Source of the DNA: Algoriphagus boseongensis
Lineage (GTDB): Bacteria > Bacteroidota > Bacteroidia > Cytophagales > Cyclobacteriaceae
DNA: 64,000 bases
Assembly: GCF_004362805.1 (NCBI RefSeq)
Contig: NZ_SNYF01000011.1
Coordinates: 61,491-125,490, forward strand
Reading direction: 5' to 3'
Under the pieces are notes generated by a model, which made no database searches, was not told the origin of the DNA, and saw only the letters and a list, made by a program, of their open reading frames with translations. The translations under genes were made by a program, and so were the position numbers. Positions 37,725-46,347 of this stretch are shown in pieces (the stretch's first letter is position 1; every line of letters starts with the position of its first letter).

Positions 37725-39092
37725 ATGCAAAAGCCAAGTCTTCCCAAAGGAACCCGTGATTTTGGACCTGTTCAAATGGCCAGAAGAACCCATATCTTGG
37801 AAGTGATCAAGGAGACTTTTCAACTTTTCGGTTACCAGCAGATTGAAACTCCTGCCATGGAAAACCTAAGTACACTAACAGGTAAATATGGAGATGAAGG
37901 AGATCAGCTTCTTTTTAAAATTTTAAATAGTGGTGATTTCCTGAAAGATGTTGAGTCCACTGATCTTGAATCGGGTGCATCTGCCGTCTTGCCAAAAGTT
38001 GCTGAAAAAGGCCTTCGCTACGATTTGACTGTTCCTTTTGCCAGGTATGTGGTCATGAACAGAAATGAATTGACTTTTCCCTTCAAGCGCTATCAAATCC
38101 AACCGGTATGGAGAGCTGATCGTCCCCAAAAAGGGCGATACCGCGAATTTTACCAATGCGATGCAGATGTGGTTGGCACGGAAAGCTTGGTTTGCGAGGC
38201 TGAAATCATCCTAATGATCCGAAATGTTTTCGGGAAATTGGGATTGAAGGATTACAGCATCAAAATAAACAACCGAAAGATCCTTACTGGAATTGCTGAA
38301 GCGATTGGGGAAGAAGGAAAGGAGGGTCCTCTTTGCGTTGCTATTGATAAATTAGATAAAATCGGCTGGGAAAAAGTTCAGGAAGAGTTATCTCAAAGAG
38401 GATTTGGAAATCAATCCATCCAAAACTTAGCTCCTTTGGTTAGTTTGGAAGCAGATCTTGCCGGAAAGGTGGAATTCTTGAAATCCTTTTTGAAAAATTC
38501 TGAGACAGGATTAAAAGGAGTCGAGGAGCTGGAAGAGGTTTTCCAGATTCTTTCCCAAATGGGAGAAAATTTAGACTTCGTTGATTTCGACATCATGCTG
38601 GCTCGAGGCCTTTCTTATTATACAGGGGCAATTTTCGAAGTAAAGGTCAATGGAGTTTCCATTGGCTCAGTAAGTGGAGGAGGGAGATACGATAACCTAA
38701 CTGGAGTATTTGGTCTGCCCGGAGTTTCTGGCATAGGTTTTTCTTTTGGAGTCGATCGCTTGTATGATGTTTTGGATGAGTTGGGCCTGTTTCCGGAAGA
38801 AAACCTAAATGGAACCAAATTGCTCTTGACTTATTTTGATGAAAAAGGATTCAGCTATGCTTTGAGCTTGTTGAATATATTTCGCAAAGCAGGAATAAAA
38901 ACAGAAATCTATCCTGACCAGGCTAAGATTAAGAAGCAATTTGAGTTTGCTACCAAAAAACAGATTTCTTTCGTGGGGATTTGTGGTGATAATGAGATTC
39001 AATCAGGAACAATTTCGATTAAGAACTTAAATTCCGGAGAACAGAATTCTTACTCCATACAAGAAGCAGCTGGATTGCTGGAGAATTTGTAA
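37725..39092 (+). CDS. hisS: Histidine--tRNA ligase
   Basis: Charges tRNA-His in the cytosol. Read from ATG 37725 (455 residues; a TTG nine codons upstream is open and would begin at the promoter). Class II features: KGTRDFGP near the start, motif 2 in QIQPVWRADRPQKGRYREFYQCDADVVG (split here: VWRADRP, then GRYREFYQCD), the HisA motif GLSYYTGAIFEV, and motif 3 GIGFSFGVDRLYDVL. A C-terminal anticodon-binding domain (about 360-455) follows. Secure identification. The next gene, ybaB, follows after 77 bases. Confidence 0.97.
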   Translation: MQKPSLPKGTRDFGPVQMARRTHILEVIKETFQLFGYQQIETPAMENLSTLTGKYGDEGDQLLFKILNSGDFLKDVESTDLESGASAVLPKVAEKGLRYDLTVPFARYVVMNRNELTFPFKRYQIQPVWRADRPQKGRYREFYQCDADVVGTESLVCEAEIILMIRNVFGKLGLKDYSIKINNRKILTGIAEAIGEEGKEGPLCVAIDKLDKIGWEKVQEELSQRGFGNQSIQNLAPLVSLEADLAGKVEFLKSFLKNSETGLKGVEELEEVFQILSQMGENLDFVDFDIMLARGLSYYTGAIFEVKVNGVSIGSVSGGGRYDNLTGVFGLPGVSGIGFSFGVDRLYDVLDELGLFPEENLNGTKLLLTYFDEKGFSYALSLLNIFRKAGIKTEIYPDQAKIKKQFEFATKKQISFVGICGDNEIQSGTISIKNLNSGEQNSYSIQEAAGLLENL

Positions 39093-39169
39093 AAATGAGC
39101 ATGGCCATCTTGACCAATACCAGTAAGTGGCTGCCTAGAATTTGAATATTAAAAATAAAATAGAAAAGC

Positions 39170-39505
39170 ATGTTTGATTTGATGGGGATGATGGGCAAGG
39201 TAAAAGAGGCCCAAGCCAAAATAAAAGAAGCCCAAGCCAAGCTAGTTTTCCTTCAAGCCGAAGGTGAAGCAGGTGCTGGTTTAGTAAAGGTGCAAGTAAA
39301 CGGAGAAAGAAAGGTGATGAAAATTACCATGGATGAATCTCTTCTGACTCCGAATGATAAGGAAATGCTAAGCGATCTCATTGTGGCAGCTACCAATAAA
39401 GCCATGGAAGAAATTGAGCAAAAAATTAAGGCTGAAATGAAATCTGCTACCGAAGGGATGATCCCCAATATCCCCGGGATGGATTTTGGAAACATGTTTG
39501 GATGA
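39170..39505 (+). CDS. ybaB: YbaB/EbfC nucleoid-associated protein
   Basis: A 111-residue small DNA-binding protein. The N-terminal helical region has the repeated KEAQAKIKEAQAK, the core has VKVQVNGERKVMKITMDESLL, and the tail is flexible and methionine/glycine-rich (about 95-111). YbaB/EbfC proteins bind DNA as dimers and are usually found beside dnaX-recR. Here it sits between hisS and a glycosyltransferase and overlaps the latter (ATGA at 39502-39505). Confidence 0.92.
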   Translation: MFDLMGMMGKVKEAQAKIKEAQAKLVFLQAEGEAGAGLVKVQVNGERKVMKITMDESLLTPNDKEMLSDLIVAATNKAMEEIEQKIKAEMKSATEGMIPNIPGMDFGNMFG

Positions 39506-40506
39506 AATCCTGCGCCATTGTCATTCTAAATTTCAACGGGGAAAAGGTCCTGCCTATTTTTCTCCCTTCTGTGATTCAACACAGTAAGTTTGATATTTGG
39601 ATTATCGACAATGCCAGTACCGATCAATCTCTTCAATTGATCAAGAATAATTTTCCAGAAGTTCATTTGATCCAGCTAAAATCGAATTTCGGATTTGCTG
39701 GCGGATACAATTGGGGCTTGGAAGAGCTTAGAGGAAAATACGCCAACTTTTTATTGCTCAATTCTGATGTAGAGGTTAGCCTAGATTGGGACCAAAATTT
39801 AGTTTCATGGCTGGAAAATCATGAAGATTTTGCAGCTGTCCAGCCTAAGATTCTTTCATGGCAAGAAAAAAACAAGTTTGATTATGCAGGGGCAGGAGGA
39901 GGTTTTTTGGATGCATTGGGATATCCCTATTGTAGAGGCAGGATTTGGAATTCTATAGAAGAAGACCGAAATCAATACAATGATTCGATTCAGGTGGATT
40001 GGTCTTCCGGTGCCTGCATGTTGATCAGGGCAGATGATTTTTTTGAACAAGAAGGATTTGATGCACATTTTTTTGCCCACATGGAGGAAATAGACTTATG
40101 CTGGAGACTCAGGTTGTCGGGCAGAAAAATCGGATACATTGGAGGTGTTCATGTTTTTCACCAAGGTGGAGCTACTCTTTCGAGATCTAATCCTAAAAAA
40201 CTTTATTTGAATATCCGGAACAGCCTGGGTATGCTTTATAAAAATTTACCCACGATTACCTTTTTCCTGATATTTACACTAAAAATGGTTTTGGAGATGG
40301 CTTCTGCTTTGGGATATATTTTCTCAGGAGAAAAGGAATCTTCAAAAGCGGTATTCAGGGGTTACAGCGATTTTTTTAGCACCCGCTCGGTATATCACAA
40401 AACAAAAATCAAAAGGCCTGATTTGGTAATTTCCAGATCAGGCCCTGTAAGATTTATATTTTGGCACTTTTTTGTCTTAAGAAAAAAGACTTTTAGTCAA
40501 CTTTAA
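39502..40506 (+). CDS. Family 2 glycosyltransferase, rhamnosyltransferase-like
   Basis: A 334-residue GT2 enzyme. The GT-A fold starts with CAIVILNFNGEKVLPIFLPS; IIDNASTDQSLQLIK, SNFGFAGGYNWGLEE and the DxD-like LLNSDVEVS (about 93-101) follow. The acceptor-side motif MEEIDLCWRLRLSG is typical of dTDP-rhamnosyl transferases and related cell-surface polysaccharide enzymes. A hydrophobic helix near 250-273 could anchor it. It is translationally coupled to ybaB, which is unusual for a surface-glycan gene. Donor and acceptor are not predictable. Its stop overlaps the convergent PspC-like gene by four bases. Confidence 0.9.
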   Translation: MKSCAIVILNFNGEKVLPIFLPSVIQHSKFDIWIIDNASTDQSLQLIKNNFPEVHLIQLKSNFGFAGGYNWGLEELRGKYANFLLLNSDVEVSLDWDQNLVSWLENHEDFAAVQPKILSWQEKNKFDYAGAGGGFLDALGYPYCRGRIWNSIEEDRNQYNDSIQVDWSSGACMLIRADDFFEQEGFDAHFFAHMEEIDLCWRLRLSGRKIGYIGGVHVFHQGGATLSRSNPKKLYLNIRNSLGMLYKNLPTITFFLIFTLKMVLEMASALGYIFSGEKESSKAVFRGYSDFFSTRSVYHKTKIKRPDLVISRSGPVRFIFWHFFVLRKKTFSQL

Positions 40507-40721
40507 TCAAATAAAACTGGGTTGTTCATCTTTCTAAAATATTTCCTGATTTTCATAATCATTGCCATAGAAACGTAGACGATGATCGGAGATCCAAGAG
40601 TGACAAACGATGAATAAATGAAGAACAAACGGATACTATCTATAGGGAAATGCAATTTTTCTCCCAACCTTGAGCAAACGCCAAAAGCACGTTCTTCAAA
40701 GAATAATTTTAATTTTTCCAT
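40503..40721 (-). CDS. PspC-domain small membrane protein
   Basis: A 72-residue protein from ATG 40721 (open frame eight codons further). It has FGVCSRLGEKLHFPID, followed by a hydrophobic helix (about 30-57) and a basic end KIRKYFRK. This is the PspC pattern of small inner-membrane proteins, linked to phage-shock-type envelope stress responses. No pspA or pspB is near. It is divergent from a TPR/OmpA-like gene and convergent with the GT2 gene (stop codons overlap). Confidence 0.8.
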   Translation of the reverse strand: MEKLKLFFEERAFGVCSRLGEKLHFPIDSIRLFFIYSSFVTLGSPIIVYVSMAMIMKIRKYFRKMNNPVLFD

Positions 40722-40794
40722 GGATAGTGGTGGTTTAGTGGTCACAAAAATAAAAATAAAGAGCTTCTTTTCTATAATTCAATTGAATATCAGA

Positions 40795-42567
40795 ATGTTT
40801 AAGAATCTTCCGCTTCTTTTTTTGATGTTTTTTCTTTGTTCCAGCCTTGGGGCAATAACGGTGCCTGAATTAAAATATTTGGAAAACACCACTTTAGCTC
40901 CATACAAATTAAAGCTGGAAGGGGATTCGATTCGATTTGAGTTAAAGGGTACAATTCCCATTGAATCTGCCATTACTGCCAAAACACCCAAATTAAAGCT
41001 TGTTTATTATTCTCCTAATGAGAGAATTGAATTAGGTGATATCCCTCTAAATCGTAAAATGGCTTTCTATGAATACCAGATTAGGAAGTCATTAAAATTT
41101 GAAAAGTGGATGTTGGATGGGGTTTTGGAGCTCCAATATTTTCAAGGGAAAAAGGAAACCTCGATTCCCATCGAGAAAAAGGTACTTGCCAGAGGAGTAA
41201 TAGCACCTCAATTGATGGTAAAGCTTGGTGAGGTTTACCCTGATGAACCCATACCCAATGTCGGGCTTTACATTACTACCGGGTTATTGGACCGAGAAAT
41301 GACCCAAAGTGGAGAATTTACTTTTCAATTTGATTTAGGGTCTGCCCAGTTTAAAAACACTGGCTCTCAATCAAGAGAAATTTCGAGACTGGAAGAATTT
41401 ATCAAGGATTTTCCTGAAGTGATTTCCATAAAAATAACTGGGCTTCAGTCTCCTGAGTCGGAGGAAGGGAAAAGCAGCAAGTTGGGAATGGACAGAGCCT
41501 TGGCCGTAAAAAATAGACTTAAGGCAAATTTTTCAGGAGTGCCTGACTCCTTACTAAAGGTGGACTCAAGATGGAATGATTGGTTTGACCTGAGGATATT
41601 ATTGCGGGACTATGAGGGGGTTTCTCCCCAAAGAAAAGATGAAATGTATGCGGTACTGATGAACAATGAATCTTTCCTGCAGCAATCGTCAAGATTAAAA
41701 CAAATTCCGGGGTTTACTCAGGTAGAAAAAGACCTAATTCCTAGACTTAGAGCAGTTACAGTATCAATTCTTGCCAAGCCACGAATTGGATTGGACATGG
41801 AACAAACGTCTAGGTTAAATCAGTCTCTTAAAAATGATACTGGTAAAACTGAACTTTCATTTGCTGAGTGGGCTTTGGCCGGTGAATCTACCAATAGTTT
41901 GGATGAGAAAGCTGCTATTTATTCTAAAATGACAGAATATTTCCATTCTCCTCTACCATATAATAACATGGCAGTTGTAAGGATGAGGCAGGCCCAGCGT
42001 ACACTGGATTATCAATCTAAGGAATTGCTTTGGGAAGAAGCTGAAAGACTACTTAACCAAGCTTATAGAATCGAAGCAAATCCCTATAGTCTGCATAATT
42101 TGGGACAGATTTTGGCATTAAAAGGAGAATATTGGGAAGCCTACAAAAAACTTTCGGATGCTTCTGTAGGATTTCAAAATAAGGATTTGATAAAGGTGAA
42201 TGAAGCTATACGAGGAGCCTTGGATATTTTAAGAGGTGACTATAAACTAGCCATCTTGAGATTTGACTATCAATTTTCTGATCCAAAGGACTATTTTAAT
42301 AAAGGTCTTGCTCACTTTTTAGCTGAGGATTATGCAAAAGCGAATATGGCTTTTGAAGAATCTGTATTTGCAGGAAGAAATTTTGGATATGGATTCTATG
42401 GTCTTGCAATGATTGGAGCAATGTCAGGTCAAAAAGAAGTTGCTTTGATTCAGCTGTCAAAAGCCATAAGTTCGAATAAGCAGCTGGCAAAACAGGCTTT
42501 TTCTGATCCGATATTTGAGGAATTGAGAGAGGATAAGGATTTTTCCTCAATAGTAAGGATCGATTAA
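40795..42567 (+). CDS. Exported protein with OmpA-like and TPR regions
   Basis: A 590-residue protein from ATG 40795, chosen because it starts a signal peptide (MFKNLPLLFLMFFLCSSLGA). Residues about 160-250 have an OmpA-like look: FQFDLGSAQFKNTGSQSREI, then ISIKITGLQSPE, and DRALAVKNRLKA. The C-terminal third (about 430-590) has helical TPR-like repeats, such as NPYSLHNLGQILALKGEYW and DYFNKGLAHFLAEDYAKANM. The likely role is in the envelope, anchoring to peptidoglycan and to a partner through TPRs. The exact family is unknown to me. It is divergent from the PspC-like gene. Confidence 0.75.
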   Translation: MFKNLPLLFLMFFLCSSLGAITVPELKYLENTTLAPYKLKLEGDSIRFELKGTIPIESAITAKTPKLKLVYYSPNERIELGDIPLNRKMAFYEYQIRKSLKFEKWMLDGVLELQYFQGKKETSIPIEKKVLARGVIAPQLMVKLGEVYPDEPIPNVGLYITTGLLDREMTQSGEFTFQFDLGSAQFKNTGSQSREISRLEEFIKDFPEVISIKITGLQSPESEEGKSSKLGMDRALAVKNRLKANFSGVPDSLLKVDSRWNDWFDLRILLRDYEGVSPQRKDEMYAVLMNNESFLQQSSRLKQIPGFTQVEKDLIPRLRAVTVSILAKPRIGLDMEQTSRLNQSLKNDTGKTELSFAEWALAGESTNSLDEKAAIYSKMTEYFHSPLPYNNMAVVRMRQAQRTLDYQSKELLWEEAERLLNQAYRIEANPYSLHNLGQILALKGEYWEAYKKLSDASVGFQNKDLIKVNEAIRGALDILRGDYKLAILRFDYQFSDPKDYFNKGLAHFLAEDYAKANMAFEESVFAGRNFGYGFYGLAMIGAMSGQKEVALIQLSKAISSNKQLAKQAFSDPIFEELREDKDFSSIVRID

Positions 42568-43020
42568 AAAGTAGAACCTATTTAATAAGGTAGAAGAAAG
42601 AGAATGCCCGAATTTTTTATCGTGAAAAGAAATGTTCCTAAAATTTTTAATAAATTAGATTGTGAAAAATAAAAAAAATGAAAAAAACGCTTTTTCCGAA
42701 GATTATTTAAGGTTTGGCGTTTGATATTTGTTTTAGAATAATTAACATTGACGATTAAGAAATAACAATTAAACCCAAAACTCTTGCCTATGACCTTGAT
42801 TACTTAGCATTACCCTTCTCTCAACTAGCATCGAAAGATGCGCTCAAGCCTATCGGTTATTTAGTTCGCAGGTCAGACCTGACCAGGTGTAGTTGCAATA
42901 GAATCCTGATTATCAGACTTTTTCTATTGTAATTATTTTAAGAATAATCGCAAACGATTGCATAATCAATTAACGAACAAGTTTTTGAGATTAATCTTGT
43001 TACCCAATCTATCTATGTTT
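42568..43020. other. Long leader/regulatory region upstream of susC
   Basis: These 453 bases hold A-rich sequence (42600-42790), then GGTCAG-AC-CTGACC (42871-42884), a hairpin CAATAGAA...TTCTATTG (42896-42929) with an inner CTGAT-T-ATCAG, and a LacI-operator-like palindrome (42950-42961). I see no coding ORF beyond the susC signal peptide extension and no clear TAnnTTTG. Confidence 0.6.
42950..42961. promoter_or_regulatory. LacI-family-type operator candidate
   Basis: GCAAACGATTGC is a near-palindrome centred on CG (one mismatch), the shape of LacI/PurR-family operators. It lies 60 bases before susC. No lacI-type gene is in the window. Confidence 0.45.
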
Positions 43021-46000
43021 ATGAAAAAAGTTTACAAAATTCTAAGTGTGTGTCTTACGCTCTTAGTCCTATCCGCCGGTGCTGCCTTCGCGCAAAAAAC
43101 CGTGTCGGGTACGGTCCTCGACGAGTATGGTGTAGGCCTACCGGGTGTTTCGATCCTGGTGAAAGGTACTACGACCGGCACAGCGACAGACATTGATGGG
43201 AAGTATTCCCTCAGTGTTCCTAATGATCAAGCAACCTTGGTGTTTTCTTTTATCGGTTACTCCTCTCTTGAACAAGTTGTAGGAGCAAGAAGCGTTATTG
43301 ACGTTTCTATGAAGCCAGATGAAAGAACTCTTACTGAATTGGTTGTTACAGGTTACTCAATTGACTCCAGAAGAGAAACTACTGGTGCGATTGCAACTGT
43401 TAATCCAAGAGACCTTACTGTAATCCCTACTGGTAACGTTGAGCAGACCCTTCAAGGCCGTGTTTCAGGTGTTACTGTAATTACTAACGGTCAGCCTGGA
43501 ACTTCTTCTATCATCCGTGTTCGTGGTTTCGGTGCCTTCGGTGGTAACGAGCCTCTTTACATTGTTGATGGTTTGCCAACTGGATCAACTGATTTCTTGA
43601 ATCCTGATGACATCGAATCTACCACTGTATTGAAGGATGCTGCTGCAGCTTCTATCTATGGTGCTCGTGCTGCTAACGGGGTTATCGTTTACACCACTAA
43701 GAGAGGTGCTAGAAACAAGAAATTAAGAGTTGATTACAATGGTATGTTCGGTGTAACTGATCCAGGTACTGGATTGGATATGATGAACCCACAGGATTAT
43801 GCTACTTATACTTGGTTGGCAGAGACTAACACTGCTAGAATCAATAATGTAGCTCCTAAATATGGTCACCCTCAGTTTGGAACTGGATCTACTCCAGTTA
43901 TGCCTTATTACTTGAGTTTGATTACCAGAAACCCAACAACCGGTGCATTTGGTGTTGCTTCTGGTCAGCCAGGTCCTCTTTCTCAAGCTCAAATCGATCA
44001 GCAAAGAGAATGGTACAATATTGATCCTTCTAAAGGAACTGTTCGTCAGTTGACTAGAGCGATGACCGGTGAGGGTACTGACTGGTATGATGCGCTAACA
44101 AGAGTTGCTCCACTTCAAAGACATTCTTTGGGTTTCAATGGTGGTTCTGAAACTTCTAGATACTTCATCGGTCTTGGTATCCAGGAGCAGGATGGTATCA
44201 TGATTGGAAACACATTCAAGAGATACTCACTAAGAGCAAACTCTGAATTTGATGTTACTAAGAGAATCAGAGTTGGTCAAAACTTCCAGGCTACCTATAG
44301 ACAAGTATTAGGTCAGCAAGGTGGTACTGGTGGTAGAGGGGTTTCTGATGATGAAAATGACATCCTTCAGGCATTCCGTATGCCATCTATCATTCCAGTA
44401 TATGATGAATTTGGTGGATATGCAGGTACTGCTTCAAGAGGTTTTAACAACCCAAGAAACCCTGTAGCTAACAGAGATGGTCAAAATGATAACAGAAACT
44501 TCAATGCCAATGCCTTCGGTAACGTGTATGCTGAGTGGGATATCATTGACAATTTAATGTTCAGAACCTCAATTGGTGGTCAGTACAATAACTATTACTA
44601 CTGGGGTTATTCCAGATTGCAGTATGAAAACTCAGAAAACAACTCTGCATTTGGTTACAACGAAGGTTCTGGATTCTCTTTCGGATGGACTTTCACCAAT
44701 ACCTTGAATTACAAGAAGACTTTCGACAAGCATGCATTTGATGTATTGTTAGGTCAGGAAGCTTTGAATACAGGTGTAGGAAGATCTATCGATGCATCTG
44801 GTCAGAATCCTTTCTCTACAGATCCTGACTTCATTACTATCACCAACTTGCCAGTAGGTACTCGTCAAGTTAACTCAGCTCAATTCAAGGGTGTTAACTT
44901 CTCTTCTTACTTTGGTCAATTAAAATATACTTACAATGATAAGTATATCTTCAGTGCTGTAGTTAGACGTGACGGTTCTTCAAGATTTGGTGCTAACGCC
45001 AGATTTGGTACATTCCCTGCATTCTCTGCAGCATGGAGAATTTCTTCTGAATCCTTCTTGCAGTCTGCAACTTGGATTGATGATTTGAAAATCCGTGGTG
45101 GTTGGGGACAAATGGGTAACTCCAATAACGTAGATCCATTGAACCAGTATTCCTTGTTCTCTGGTAACGTTGGTGCCTCTTCTTATGACATCACTGGTTC
45201 TAACTCTGGAGCAATCATCGGTTTCAGAAGATCTAGAATTGGTAACCCTAACGCTCAGTGGGAAACTGCTGTAACTCAAAACATTGGTTTTGATGGTACT
45301 TTCTTCAATGGACGTTTGGATGTTATTTTCGACTGGTGGAAAAAGGATACCAAGGACTTGTTGTTTACAGTTCCAATTCCTTTGACTGCGGGTAGTAACG
45401 CGGCAGCACCTGCTGTAAACGTAGGTTCTATGTTAAACAGAGGTCTTGATCTCTTGGTTTCTACAAGAGGTAACTTAACAGGTGACTTGACTTATGAATT
45501 GACTGTTACTGGTTCTACATTGAAAAATGAGATCGTATCCCTTTCTGAAGGTCTAGATTTCATCACTACAGTTAACCCATCTTACAGAGGTATCCAGCCA
45601 ATCCGTAACGCAGTTGGTCAGCCACTTTCTTCTTTCTTCGGATATAATGTAGAAGGTCTATTCAGAAACCAAGAGGATGTGAATTCTCACGCTACTCAGG
45701 CTGGTGCTGCTCCAGGTCGTTTCAAGTTTGAAGACGTAAATGGTGATGGCGTAATTTCCCCTGCTGATAGAATTTTCTTGGGAAATCCAGTACCTGATTT
45801 CACTGGTGGTTTGAACTTCACTTTAGGATATAAAGGATTCGATCTTTCTGCTTATTTCTACACTTCAATTGGAAACGAAATTTGGAACCAGTCTAGATGG
45901 TTTACTGACTTCTTCCAGACATTTGAAGGTGCAGCAATTTCTGAGCGTTTGAAAAAGGCTTGGACTCCTGAAAACCTAAATGCAGAAATTCCAGTTGTTG

Positions 46001-46296
46001 AAAGAACTGCAAACTTCTCTACATCAGATGTGGCTAACTCATTCTATGTAGAAGATGGATCTTACTTGAGATTGCAAAACCTTACTTTGGGTTATTCTGC
46101 TCCTGCTAGCTTGCTTCAGAAGTTGAGAATGGAAAGACTTAGAGTATTCGGTTCTGTAAACAACTTGTTTACTTTAACTGGATATGAAGGTTTGGATCCT
46201 GCAGTAGGTGGTGATGCCGACTTGACTTTCGGTATCGACGTGGGTAACTACCCAGTAACAAGAGGATGGACTTTTGGTTTAAACCTTAGCTTCTAA
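43021..46296 (+). CDS. SusC/RagA-family TonB-linked outer-membrane receptor
   Basis: A 1091-residue outer-membrane importer from ATG 43021 (ATG 43015 is two codons earlier). Signal peptide (1-24), then CarboxypepD_reg-like domain (VSGTVLDEYGVGLPGVSILV and IDGKYSLSVP), a TonB box/plug with LTELVVTGYS and the SusC signatures LQGRVSGVTVITNGQPG and SIYGARAANGVIVYTTKRG. The barrel ends in the aromatic GWTFGLNLSF. With SusD it forms a lidded importer for oligosaccharides or peptides. The codon use is visibly biased to highly expressed codons (GGT, AAC, GTT), unlike many neighbours. susD follows after 51 bases. Confidence 0.97.
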   Translation: MKKVYKILSVCLTLLVLSAGAAFAQKTVSGTVLDEYGVGLPGVSILVKGTTTGTATDIDGKYSLSVPNDQATLVFSFIGYSSLEQVVGARSVIDVSMKPDERTLTELVVTGYSIDSRRETTGAIATVNPRDLTVIPTGNVEQTLQGRVSGVTVITNGQPGTSSIIRVRGFGAFGGNEPLYIVDGLPTGSTDFLNPDDIESTTVLKDAAAASIYGARAANGVIVYTTKRGARNKKLRVDYNGMFGVTDPGTGLDMMNPQDYATYTWLAETNTARINNVAPKYGHPQFGTGSTPVMPYYLSLITRNPTTGAFGVASGQPGPLSQAQIDQQREWYNIDPSKGTVRQLTRAMTGEGTDWYDALTRVAPLQRHSLGFNGGSETSRYFIGLGIQEQDGIMIGNTFKRYSLRANSEFDVTKRIRVGQNFQATYRQVLGQQGGTGGRGVSDDENDILQAFRMPSIIPVYDEFGGYAGTASRGFNNPRNPVANRDGQNDNRNFNANAFGNVYAEWDIIDNLMFRTSIGGQYNNYYYWGYSRLQYENSENNSAFGYNEGSGFSFGWTFTNTLNYKKTFDKHAFDVLLGQEALNTGVGRSIDASGQNPFSTDPDFITITNLPVGTRQVNSAQFKGVNFSSYFGQLKYTYNDKYIFSAVVRRDGSSRFGANARFGTFPAFSAAWRISSESFLQSATWIDDLKIRGGWGQMGNSNNVDPLNQYSLFSGNVGASSYDITGSNSGAIIGFRRSRIGNPNAQWETAVTQNIGFDGTFFNGRLDVIFDWWKKDTKDLLFTVPIPLTAGSNAAAPAVNVGSMLNRGLDLLVSTRGNLTGDLTYELTVTGSTLKNEIVSLSEGLDFITTVNPSYRGIQPIRNAVGQPLSSFFGYNVEGLFRNQEDVNSHATQAGAAPGRFKFEDVNGDGVISPADRIFLGNPVPDFTGGLNFTLGYKGFDLSAYFYTSIGNEIWNQSRWFTDFFQTFEGAAISERLKKAWTPENLNAEIPVVERTANFSTSDVANSFYVEDGSYLRLQNLTLGYSAPASLLQKLRMERLRVFGSVNNLFTLTGYEGLDPAVGGDADLTFGIDVGNYPVTRGWTFGLNLSF

Positions 46297-46347
46297 TCCA
46301 ACAACTTAATTCGAATCGAGTTATAGAAACTATAATAGATTAATAAA

